A DNA stretch of 32,050 nt from Legionella sp. (lineage in GTDB: Bacteria > Pseudomonadota > Gammaproteobacteria > Legionellales > Legionellaceae). The notes under the pieces are model-generated. The model did not search any database, was not told the origin of the DNA, and saw only the letters and a program-made list of their open reading frames with translations. Both the position numbers and the translations under genes were made by a program. How positions within the stretch are numbered: the first letter of the stretch is position 1; the number at the start of each line of letters is the position of its first letter. The stretch covers positions 1-32,050 of the forward strand of contig DAIAOV010000030.1 of the NCBI GenBank assembly GCA_027437055.1. The letters run 5' to 3'. Shown in pieces: positions 25,650-32,050 of this stretch.

Positions 25650-26698
25650 TGATTATTCCTACGTGCGTAAATTTCTCTAAAAATACTTGCTGCTATAGGA
25701 AATAAGTCTTTAGTTATCCAATGATTCAACTCTACAGAGCTGTGCAGAAGACGGGCAAAAATTTTATGCTCAACTATGGGAATACCCTTTTTTTTTGCAA
25801 TTTCTTTGACTTGAAAGACCATTTCTCCTTGGGCTTTGCAAATGACTTTGGGCGCGGGCATCGTATGACGATCATATTTTAAAGCGATAGCTAAATGGGT
25901 CGGATTAGTAATGATAACGTCTGCCGTTTTAACTTGTTTTAATGAGGCTGTTTTTTGTCGTAACTGATTTTGTAATTGCTTTATTTTACTTTTTATTTTG
26001 GGATCACCTTCTTTCTGTTTGTATTCGTCTTTAACCTCCTGTTTACTCATACGATTGTCTTTCTTGAATTTGTGTAAGGTATACAATTTGTCTATAAACG
26101 CTAAAATGGTCAGGATGATGAGAAGTTGAAAGGTGAGCTTTAATATAAAATGCATCATAAAGACTAGGGTTTGTTGCGGATGAACTAAAAGCAGTTGCAG
26201 AATATTAATTAATTGATGTTTAAAAACTAAAAACAATAACACTGAAGCTAATGTTAATTTGATAATACTTTTCACCGCCTCAAACATAGATTTGAGAGAA
26301 AACAGTTTTTTAAATCCTTGTACTATATGTAATCGTTTAAAATCAGGAATCAATGGAGTTGTTGACCAAACCAGACCTGTTTGCGCAACGGTACTTAAAA
26401 TAATGGCTAATCCGCTAGCTAGGGCAAAGGGGAGCCATAAGGTAATTAATTTAGTGAATATCAGCTGAAATAATTGACAGGTGGTGTCAGTACTCAATTG
26501 AAGATGAGCTATATTTTCCAGCAAATGTTGCAATAAAGTGCGAATTTCTTTTAGTTGTTTGGGCCATAAAGCGGTAATCATAGAAATCATAACCAATAAG
26601 GAGATACAGGTTGTTAATTCAATGCTTTTACTGACCTGTCCTTTTTCTTTAGCCTTTTGTAGTTTATAAGGTGTTGCTTTTTCTGTTTTTTCACTCAT
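25646..26698 (-). CDS. flhB: Flagellar export switch protein FlhB
   Basis: FlhB switches the export gate from rod/hook to filament substrates after self-cleavage. The 350-residue product has the usual start SEKTEKATPYKLQKAKEKGQVSKS, four membrane segments (between about 28 and 205) and the cytoplasmic domain with the autocleavage site N265-P-T-H268 (IITNPTHLAIALKYD). Length is like E. coli FlhB (382) with a short tail. The intact NPTH is notable because no late (filament) substrates are encoded in the window. It overlaps fliR and flhA by four bases each. Confidence 0.95.
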   Translation of the reverse strand: MSEKTEKATPYKLQKAKEKGQVSKSIELTTCISLLVMISMITALWPKQLKEIRTLLQHLLENIAHLQLSTDTTCQLFQLIFTKLITLWLPFALASGLAIILSTVAQTGLVWSTTPLIPDFKRLHIVQGFKKLFSLKSMFEAVKSIIKLTLASVLLFLVFKHQLINILQLLLVHPQQTLVFMMHFILKLTFQLLIILTILAFIDKLYTLHKFKKDNRMSKQEVKDEYKQKEGDPKIKSKIKQLQNQLRQKTASLKQVKTADVIITNPTHLAIALKYDRHTMPAPKVICKAQGEMVFQVKEIAKKKGIPIVEHKIFARLLHSSVELNHWITKDLFPIAASIFREIYARRNNQ

Positions 26699-27444
26699 GA
26701 CATCAACTCCTTCCAGGTATGAAAGCAGTATTCGAATACAGTATTAAGCTGCGGGCTAATGTAATTGAGCATGAACATAAATAAGATTAAGCCAAGCAAA
26801 ATTTTTATTGGTATGATGAGAAAATAGGTATTAATTTGCGACATATTGCGAGTAATGATTGCACCACACAGATCAACAGCTAATAAAGCAACAATTATTG
26901 GACTGGCTATCATGACGGCTAAGGTGAATGCGAAACCAAATTGTTTGATAACCGGCGCAAAGCCTGTAAATACAGCAATGGTTCCAGGGGGAATAATCGT
27001 AAAAGAAAATACTAATCCCTTAAATAACCAGAGATGTCCGTTCAGATTAAAAAAGAACAACACAGCGAACATAGATAAAAACTGGCTGGAGAACGGTTCT
27101 TGATGATGTTCTCCTGGGTTAAAGATAGCTAGTGTATTCAACCCCATCTCATTATCAATGAGCTGGCCAGCAATTTGAAAAATTGCAAATGCAGCATAGA
27201 TACTGGTCGCAAGAATTAAACCGTTAGACAACTCAGCAATACTGCCGATGAGAATAGTATTGTCATCAAGGAAATGTTGATAGGGTGTGTAATTAACAAT
27301 CAGCAAGCTGAATGAAAAAACCAGTATAAGTCGGGTAGGAATAGGTAATTGCCGAATCGCTTGAATTGGAGTGAATAATAAAACCGTACCAAGTCGAATT
27401 GTTATAAAAAATAAGCTAGTAATCCATGGCAGAGAAAAAGTCAT
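26695..27444 (-). CDS. fliR: Flagellar export gate protein FliR
   Basis: Start chosen at 27444 because it forms an ATGA overlap with the fliQ stop; a longer frame from 27513 would add 23 residues inside fliQ. The resulting 249-residue membrane protein has about six hydrophobic segments. FliR-typical parts are FITIRLGTVLLFTPI, the early RLxPxPTRLxL-type loop (QLPIPTRLILVFS), and the GQLIDNEMGLNTLAIFNPGEHHQEPF stretch (in part), where the family has GxQIGxxMGL.. and a P. Length fits FliR (about 260). Confidence 0.93.
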   Translation of the reverse strand: MTFSLPWITSLFFITIRLGTVLLFTPIQAIRQLPIPTRLILVFSFSLLIVNYTPYQHFLDDNTILIGSIAELSNGLILATSIYAAFAIFQIAGQLIDNEMGLNTLAIFNPGEHHQEPFSSQFLSMFAVLFFFNLNGHLWLFKGLVFSFTIIPPGTIAVFTGFAPVIKQFGFAFTLAVMIASPIIVALLAVDLCGAIITRNMSQINTYFLIIPIKILLGLILFMFMLNYISPQLNTVFEYCFHTWKELMS

Positions 27445-27713
27445 GGTCTTACTGTCCTGGGAATGTTTAACAATATACCTTGGGCAAATTCCATGAGTGA
27501 ATGCAACATCCATTCACCGCAGAGCATTAACATTAAGACTACGGCTAATATTTTAGGAACAAAACTTAAAGTAGAGTCTTGAATCTGGGTAACTGTTTGT
27601 ACTATTGAAATGATTAAACCCGTGATAAGAGACACAAATATGATGGGGGCAGCAATAAATAGGGCATGCCAAAGTAATTGTTTACTTAAATAAATTGCTA
27701 AATCGTTAGACAT
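27441..27713 (-). CDS. fliQ: Flagellar export gate protein FliQ; first gene of the operon
   Basis: A 90-residue protein of two membrane helices (about 14-40 and 52-75). The first is followed by GLIISIVQTVTQIQDSTLSFVPKILAVVL (in part), the FliQ signature (family: QAxTQIxExTLxFxPKxxAV). Its ATG is preceded by GGAAG with a spacing of seven bases. It heads the minus-strand operon; 357 bases separate it from the divergent gene at 28071, and the promoter must lie there. Confidence 0.95.
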   Translation of the reverse strand: MSNDLAIYLSKQLLWHALFIAAPIIFVSLITGLIISIVQTVTQIQDSTLSFVPKILAVVLMLMLCGEWMLHSLMEFAQGILLNIPRTVRP

Positions 27714-28070
27714 CGTACATCTTCCATTAACAGCTAACTTGCGTTCATCCGTTTTGTCTTTAACTAATCAAGACAATGCTTTTCTTTTCCATAGTAAGTG
27801 CTAATACAACAAACTAATTTAAAAGCAGCTGCCGAATTAAACCAAATTTAAAAGTCTGAAACAACCCTATGGATTAAAATTTTTTAATTATTAAGAACAA
27901 GTTAGGCATTAATAGTAATCTAGACTTTATACAAGTGAGATTTTTTCACAACATGTAGTAATATAACTTCTCAATAAATCTAGGTAGATTGTCATCTCGT
28001 AGTAATAGCTTTGCAAATACGAAAATATTAGTTAAAGTTAAGACTATATTTCAATTCAAAGGGAATTCAA
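27714..28070. promoter_or_regulatory. Divergent intergenic region carrying the flagellar operon promoter
   Basis: It lies between fliQ (minus) and the 105-residue protein gene (plus), so promoters for both must be here. I looked for a sigma-54 site (TGGCAC-N5-TTGC) and a FliA/sigma-28 site (TAAA-N15-GCCGATAA) on the minus strand and found neither. The region is very AT-rich; no confident sigma-70 boxes could be picked. No open frames or long repeats are visible. Confidence 0.4.
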
Positions 28071-28388
28071 ATGAAATTGATAGCTCATGTTATTTTTGGT
28101 TCTTTATTACTAAGCAACGCGCTTTATGCAGATAATGCACCATCATCTAGTCAACAAATCGAACAGTTAAATACAACGATCCAAGGACAGTTAAAAGCCT
28201 TACAAGCGCAGCAGCAACAACAGATCGCTACGTTAAATTCTCAGATACAAACTCAGCTAAAGCAAATGCAGGAAGACTTACAAAACCAGATGCAAACCCT
28301 TAACTCTCGAACCCAAGATCAGATGAAAGAGATACAAACCAACTTGCAGCAACAAATTGCTCAAGTACAACAGCAAATAAAACACTGA
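28071..28388 (+). CDS. Small exported Gln-rich coiled-coil protein
   Basis: A 105-residue product with a clear signal peptide (MKLIAHVIFGSLLLSNALYA, cleavage likely after A20). A mature part of about 85 residues follows, almost entirely Gln/Leu/Ile/Met heptad-like repeats (QLNTTIQGQLKALQAQQ, IQTQLKQMQEDLQNQMQ, and so on), so a long periplasmic or secreted coiled coil is expected. It has no cysteine, hence is not a lipoprotein, and no domain I recognise. AGGG lies about eight bases before the ATG. It is divergent from the flagellar-type operon and just upstream of two tRNA genes. A link to the export apparatus is possible but only by proximity. Confidence 0.85.
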   Translation: MKLIAHVIFGSLLLSNALYADNAPSSSQQIEQLNTTIQGQLKALQAQQQQQIATLNSQIQTQLKQMQEDLQNQMQTLNSRTQDQMKEIQTNLQQQIAQVQQQIKH

Positions 28389-28420
28389 TGATTAAATTTT
28401 TTAGAAAAATTAAAAATTAC

Positions 28421-28449
28421 TTGACAGTATTGAGGTAGCTCATTAAACT
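28421..28449 (+). promoter_or_regulatory. Sigma-70 promoter of the tRNA-Ala/tRNA-Glu unit
   Basis: A perfect -35 TTGACA (28421-28426), 17-base spacer and -10 TAAACT (28444-28449) lie 17 bases before tRNA-Ala. A GC-containing discriminator (GCGAAGC) follows, as in stable-RNA promoters under stringent control. Confidence 0.8.
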
Positions 28450-28466
28450 GCGAAGCTTATTGTTAT

Positions 28467-28542
<76 letters not shown>

Positions 28543-28568
28543 CCATCAACATCTTTGCATGTTGATGG
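28543..28568. other. Perfect 10-bp hairpin between the two tRNAs
   Basis: CCATCAACAT and ATGTTGATGG form a perfect 10-base-pair stem with a 6-base loop (CTTTGC), directly after the CCA of tRNA-Ala. It probably shapes the primary transcript and guides RNase processing. The weak A-rich follow-up (GAAAAAAG) and lack of a T-run argue against a terminator. Confidence 0.6.
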
Positions 28569-28582
28569 GAAAAAAGTTCCAG

Positions 28583-28658
28583 GTCCCCATCGTCTAGAGG
28601 CCTAGGACATTGCCCTTTCACGGCAGTAACGGGGGTTCGAATCCCCCTGGGGACGCCA
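28583..28658 (+). tRNA. tRNA-Glu (anticodon TTC)
   Basis: A 76-base cloverleaf with encoded CCA. The acceptor GTCCCCA pairs with TGGGGAC, the D-arm includes TCGTCTAGAGGCCTAGGACA, the anticodon stem TGCC/GGCA frames the loop with TTC, and the T-arm reads GGGGGTTCGAATCCCCC. The discriminator is G. It is co-transcribed with tRNA-Ala 40 bases upstream. Confidence 0.95.
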
Positions 28659-28730
28659 TTAGTTTATGGCTTAATTAGATTTCCCTTTCAGCTTATTCTC
28701 ACGGCTATTCTCCATTTTTGGGGACACTAA

Positions 28731-28874
28731 TCAAGAACACAAAACCTTAATCCTTAATCTGTAATTTTCAAAGTTTCTAAAGCCATAAGCCTGACGTTGG
28801 GTCAATTTCATTTTACGATGAAACCCTTCAGTAATGCCGTTGTTTTTAGTAAACCGCCACATTCTAACTATTTC
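28731..28874 (-). pseudogene. C-terminal relic of an ISL3-type transposase
   Basis: A piece of about 47 codons with a stop at each end. It reads RMWRFTKNNGITEGFHRKMK, then QAYGFRNFENYRLRIKVLCS. This is the end of DDE transposases of the ISL3/IS204-type group, in which ITEGFHxKMK contains the last catalytic Glu region. Nothing upstream continues the transposase. It lies about 70 bases after tRNA-Glu; the flanking bases to 28906 show nothing else. Confidence 0.8.
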
Positions 28875-28906
28875 TCACTGTAAATATAGCGGTAATTCGG
28901 CTCTTG

Positions 28907-29158
28907 TTAAACGCTGCAAGCAATCATTGCCGAGCCATCTGAATCAAAATCATCTTTTCTATTGCTCTCATCAAATTTTTCAGGCTTGCAGGATCTAGAG
29001 ACATTATTAAATGTTGTGCCAACTTTATTATATTTAGAGACCCTAATTTCTTCAGGAATTGATGCAATAATTGTGGGATCATCGGATACATTTCTATGTG
29101 CTAGTAATTGTTCTCGATCATAAATTCTTCTATCAGTAATTCTAGTAGCTCGTGGCAT
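28907..29158 (-). CDS. Unrecognised small protein, 83 residues
   Basis: Start placed at the ATG at 29158; a longer frame begins with TTG at 29203 but has no better support. The product is hydrophilic, with many Arg/Asp residues (PRATRITDRRIYDREQLL, and a C-terminal KDDFDSDGSA). No signal peptide, no membrane segment and no family that I recognise. It stands alone, with neighbours in other orientations. It may be a short accessory gene or the remnant of a larger one beside the transposase relic; confidence that it is expressed is moderate to low. Confidence 0.4.
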   Translation of the reverse strand: MPRATRITDRRIYDREQLLAHRNVSDDPTIIASIPEEIRVSKYNKVGTTFNNVSRSCKPEKFDESNRKDDFDSDGSAMIACSV

Positions 29159-29394
29159 ATTAATTTTTATCCAGTTAATTAAAAAAAGGGGCAATGATAA
29201 CAAAAAATGATGAAGTATTTAATAGGGAAACAAAAAATTATGTTCTTTATTTCATGTAAATAGTTTTATTAGCCATATAAAAATAAATTATTTCCTTAAC
29301 ATTAATTTTTTATATGCTAAATTTAGAGTAAACTTTTTCTAAAACTAGCTAATTTCCAAAAAAGTCTACTGATTAATTACATGGAGTGGCGCAC

Positions 29395-30375
29395 ATGAAG
29401 CAGGTTGCTTTAGGCTCTCAAGGACTTAACGTGTCGCGTATAGGCCTAGGTTGTATGGGGATGTCTGAGTTCTATAAAGGTGGGACAGAAAAAGAGTCAA
29501 TCGCCACACTACATAGAGCTATCGAGCGAGGAATCAATTTCTTAGATACGTCAGATATTTATGGTCCTTTTACCAATGAAGTATTGGTTGGAAAATGTAT
29601 TCGTAATCAAAGAAAACACATTGTTTTAGCAACTAAATTTGGAATTGTACGAGACAATAGCGGTACTTATCTCGGAGTTAATGGACGCCCGGAATATGTT
29701 ATTAAAGCATGTAATGACTCTCTAAAACGTCTCGGAGTAGAATATATTGACTTATATTATCAACATCGAGTTGATCCAAATATACCAATTGAGGAAACAT
29801 TAGGTGCTATGGCCGAACTGGTACAACAAGGAAAAGTTCATTATTTAGGCTTATCTGAAGCAAAACCTGAAACCATACGCCGAGCACATCAAATACATCC
29901 CATCACGGCATTACAAACAGAGTATTCTTTATGGAGCCGTGAGCCTGAAGATATGCTTTTGCAAACTACGAGAGATCTAGGCATAGGTTTTGTCGCGTAT
30001 AGCCCTTTAGGGAGAGGCTTTTTAACGGGCGCATTTAAACGGCCTGAAGATATTCCTGCGGATGATTACCGTAGTGCTTCACCTCGTTTTCAAGGAGAGA
30101 ATTTTTATAAGAATTTAGAAATAGTTAAATTGGTTGAGGAATTGGCTAAAAAGAAACGAGTCACCACTGCTCAATTAGCTCTTGCCTGGGTTCTTGCTCA
30201 AGGCGAAGACATAATACCTATTCCCGGAACAAAACGATTAGACAAACTCGAAGAAAACATAACAGCTACTGAAATCAAACTTTCAAGTGATGAGCTGGCA
30301 ATGCTTGAGCATATTGCTCCTAAAGGGATAGCCACAGGCATGAGATATGCTGATATGAGTAGGATAAATTATTGA
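29395..30375 (+). CDS. Aldo/keto reductase
   Basis: An NADPH-dependent oxidoreductase with a TIM-barrel fold, 326 residues from the ATG at 29395. This start was chosen because GGAG lies eight bases before it; a GTG at 29386 would add three residues. The catalytic set is complete: D51, Y56 (FLDTSDIYG), K81 (ATKFG) and H124 (YYQHRVD). The late [14 protein letters not shown] stretch is the cofactor phosphate-binding region. It belongs to the group of AKRs related to YajO/AKR13-like enzymes, with the LGLSEA motif. The substrate is not predictable: short-chain aldehydes and ketones are typical. It is transcribed alone and converges on the dGTPase gene. Confidence 0.92.
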   Translation: MKQVALGSQGLNVSRIGLGCMGMSEFYKGGTEKESIATLHRAIERGINFLDTSDIYGPFTNEVLVGKCIRNQRKHIVLATKFGIVRDNSGTYLGVNGRPEYVIKACNDSLKRLGVEYIDLYYQHRVDPNIPIEETLGAMAELVQQGKVHYLGLSEAKPETIRRAHQIHPITALQTEYSLWSREPEDMLLQTTRDLGIGFVAYSPLGRGFLTGAFKRPEDIPADDYRSASPRFQGENFYKNLEIVKLVEELAKKKRVTTAQLALAWVLAQGEDIIPIPGTKRLDKLEENITATEIKLSSDELAMLEHIAPKGIATGMRYADMSRINY

Positions 30376-30451
30376 TTATGGATATGATGTTAATTTAAAA
30401 AGTAGCGACTGCCTTACATTAACGTGTGCGTGTGCCCGAAGAAGCCCGTGC

Positions 30452-30532
30452 CATCGTAGGTTGGATCTAGGCCCAACAAAAAAATATTGAACAGTTACGA
30501 TCAATGTTGAGCTGAAGATTCAACCTACAATG
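30452..30532. repeat. Long imperfect inverted repeat (REP/MITE-like hairpin) between convergent genes
   Basis: The two ends CATCGTAGGTTG and CAACCTACAATG pair with one mismatch. Inward, GATCT/AGATT and GCCCAACA/TGTTGAGC continue the stem with few mismatches, and ATTGA/TCAAT closes a loop around ACAGTTACGA. Almost the whole 81 bases can fold into one hairpin. The CGTAGGTTGG...CCCAAC core looks like dispersed REP-type elements of gammaproteobacteria. Its place between two converging genes would let it serve as a two-way terminator. Only one copy is in the window. Confidence 0.65.
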
Positions 30533-30552
30533 ATATTACAATGTGAACAATT

Positions 30553-31938
30553 TTACAGTCTTTCAAAAATTGTTCGAGTATTAAATCCAAACAACCGTTC
30601 ATGCATTCTATAAGCATATTCATCGGTCATATTAGCCAAGTAATCACAAACAACTCTATATGCGGCCGTTTCATTTTCTGCTTGTTTAAATAATTCTCTA
30701 TTTTTATTATCTAATAAGCTGGCTGGATTGGAGCTAATGGCTTCAAATAATCTTAAGACTACCGTTTGTCCACCATATTCAAAGGTGCGTGCTTCTTGTG
30801 AGTCAATAACATTGGTATAAATACATTGCATTAAATAATTTAGAAGAGCATCCGCCTCCTGAATTAAAGCGATGTTATATTTGAGTAAATTATTTTCAAA
30901 ATTTTCATTAGTTACTATAACTTGGGTTGATGTAATAAAATAATTCACCATTTCACCAATAGCCTGTTTTCTTAAATGCAGTTCTTGGGAAAATAAAAAA
31001 TCAATAATACGTTCTTGATGTTCTGCTAACGCCGTATTATTGAATAATTGTCGTAATTCTGGTGTATCTAATTGAGATGGATTAATAAGCCTTAAATGAA
31101 TTGCATCTTCTAAATCATGAACGCCATAGGCTATATCGTCTGCTGTATTCATAATAGAACAGTCAAAATTATGATAAGCTGCCTTGCCGGATTGAGTATC
31201 TTGTGGATGTTTTGATAGCGACTGAAAGAGCGTTCTATCATTATCCGAGAAAGGGGCTAATAGCCAATCTATGTCGGGTTGCTCACAATCAAAATAAGAT
31301 TTCGGAGGAAGCCAGTCATTAACTTTAATGGTTTTATGAATGGATTCATGAATAGGGGGTTGCTTTTTAGCTACTACACTAGAGCGTTTCACTGGATACT
31401 TTAAAATGCCAAGCAGAGAACGTCGAGTTAAATCCAAGCCATAAGCGCCATAACTATTTTCTACTTTAGTCAATAATCTTAAGGTTTGTGCATTACCTTC
31501 AAAGCCTCCACGGTTACGCATCATATAGTTGAGAGCGACTTCTCCTCCATGACCAAAGGGAGGGTGTCCTATGTCATGTAATAAGCAAATGACACTAATC
31601 AGATCATCATTGGGTAATAAGCCGGCTAATAACGTAGGATGATTTTGGTTGGTAATTAGATTATGTACTATGCTTCTGCCTATGGAATCTACTTCTAAAG
31701 AGTGGGTCAGGCGAGTGCGATGAAAATCACCTTCATCAGTACCTAGAATTTGAGTTTTCCTTTGTAATCGTCTAAATGCAGGGCAGTGAATAACGCGTGT
31801 TCTATCGCGTTCATAAGGATCTCTGTGATCGTGAGCGCCTCTTTGATTCGTTTGACCAGATCGTCTATGTGTCCACATAATTTTCGCCACAACTAACAAA
31901 ATGAATAATGTAAGCGATTGTTTATTGTGAAACAACAT
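30553..31938 (-). CDS. dgt: dGTPase-type HD phosphohydrolase
   Basis: Hydrolyses dGTP (or other dNTPs) to the deoxynucleoside and triphosphate in the cytoplasm, shaping nucleotide pools. The 461-residue frame has the family start RDPYERDRTRVIHCPAFRRLQRKTQ and the metal-binding HD domain: H79 (TRLTHSLEV), H121-D122 (LLHDIGHPPFGHGGE) and a later Asp (NTADDIAYGVHDLEDA). The first 20 residues are hydrophobic and unlike the family; an ATG at 31878 (MWTHRRSGQT) gives a more typical start of 441 residues, although neither start has a strong ribosome binding site. The length fits the dGTPase-like type 2 group. The remaining 31939-32050 shows no gene. Confidence 0.9.
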   Translation of the reverse strand: MLFHNKQSLTLFILLVVAKIMWTHRRSGQTNQRGAHDHRDPYERDRTRVIHCPAFRRLQRKTQILGTDEGDFHRTRLTHSLEVDSIGRSIVHNLITNQNHPTLLAGLLPNDDLISVICLLHDIGHPPFGHGGEVALNYMMRNRGGFEGNAQTLRLLTKVENSYGAYGLDLTRRSLLGILKYPVKRSSVVAKKQPPIHESIHKTIKVNDWLPPKSYFDCEQPDIDWLLAPFSDNDRTLFQSLSKHPQDTQSGKAAYHNFDCSIMNTADDIAYGVHDLEDAIHLRLINPSQLDTPELRQLFNNTALAEHQERIIDFLFSQELHLRKQAIGEMVNYFITSTQVIVTNENFENNLLKYNIALIQEADALLNYLMQCIYTNVIDSQEARTFEYGGQTVVLRLFEAISSNPASLLDNKNRELFKQAENETAAYRVVCDYLANMTDEYAYRMHERLFGFNTRTIFERL

Positions 31939-32050
31939 AAGTTTCTAAAGTTTCCTATAATTAATATGAGTTTAATAATTATAAAGGTCATAAAAGAACA
32001 ACGGATAAATAGATTACTTCGGAAACCTGGGCTCCCAAGTAGTCTATTAG

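Noticed and set aside
27714-28070. Sigma-54 or sigma-28 promoter for the flagellar operon
   Set aside because: Neither consensus is visible on the minus strand; the AT-rich sequence offers only weak, non-specific matches.
28719-28732. GGGGACACTAAT resembling the tRNA-Glu 3' end GGGGACGCCATTAG, as a possible attachment-site repeat
   Set aside because: Only six bases match in a row, the rest differs, and it lies at the end of the transposase relic; no integrase gene is present.
30423-30515. Plus-strand piece reading like a short coding remnant (VPEEARAIVGWI, stop, AQQKNIEQLRS)
   Set aside because: It overlaps the long hairpin element almost completely, has an internal stop and no start; the inverted-repeat explanation is stronger.

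Overview
The window reads as the chromosome of an AT-rich gammaproteobacterium, most like Legionella or another Legionellales. This rests on the character of the housekeeping proteins, the many unrecognised or broken accessory genes, and the tRNA-Ala(GGC)/tRNA-Glu(TTC) pair. The genus is an inference; no database was searched. The coding sequences look native in composition, and several short insertion-sequence relics are scattered through the window.

Layout. Positions 1-2027 hold most of a second-type elongation factor G, ending in a clear terminator. From 2100 to 3241 is a repeat-like intergenic stretch and a multiply frameshifted unknown gene. From 3372 to 6588 three genes lie on the minus strand: a queuosine-precursor transporter, a short-chain dehydrogenase and a sugar-phosphate/phosphate antiporter. 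From 6754 to 9260 are a large unrecognised polytopic membrane protein and an unrecognised 148-residue protein, with an alpha/beta-hydrolase relic between them. From 9264 to 9878 are IS3 and IS6 transposase relics.

The centre of the window (9953-27713, minus strand) is one very compact operon of about 24 flagellar-type genes. Transcription order is fliQ-fliR-flhB-flhA-flgF-flgG-flgA-flgH-flgI-flgB-flgC-fliE-fliF-(fliG-position ORF)-fliH-fliI-fliJ-(fliK-position ORF)-flgD-flgE-fliM-fliN-fliO-fliP. Most junctions overlap, many as ATGA. It encodes the export gate, ATPase complex, MS ring, rod, L/P rings and hook. It holds no flagellin, cap, hook-filament junction, stator, chemotaxis or flagellar regulator gene. 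The switch region is strongly reduced: the fliG slot holds a 145-residue unrecognised protein, FliF has a very short cytoplasmic tail, and FliM is short and lacks the usual N-terminal CheY-binding peptide. The parts list fits a non-rotating, filament-less flagellar-type export device better than a swimming flagellum. However, flhA and flgI are each interrupted by a single missing base in a homopolymer, so the system may be decaying, rescued by slippage, or affected by sequencing error.

Right of the operon, 28071-28388 encodes a small exported Gln-rich coiled-coil protein. It is followed by the two tRNAs with a recognisable promoter, an ISL3-type transposase relic, a small unknown protein, an aldo/keto reductase, a long hairpin between convergent genes, and a dGTPase-type HD phosphohydrolase. 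The flagellar-type operon is therefore bracketed by mobile-element relics and a tRNA locus, which suggests, but does not prove, acquisition as an island.
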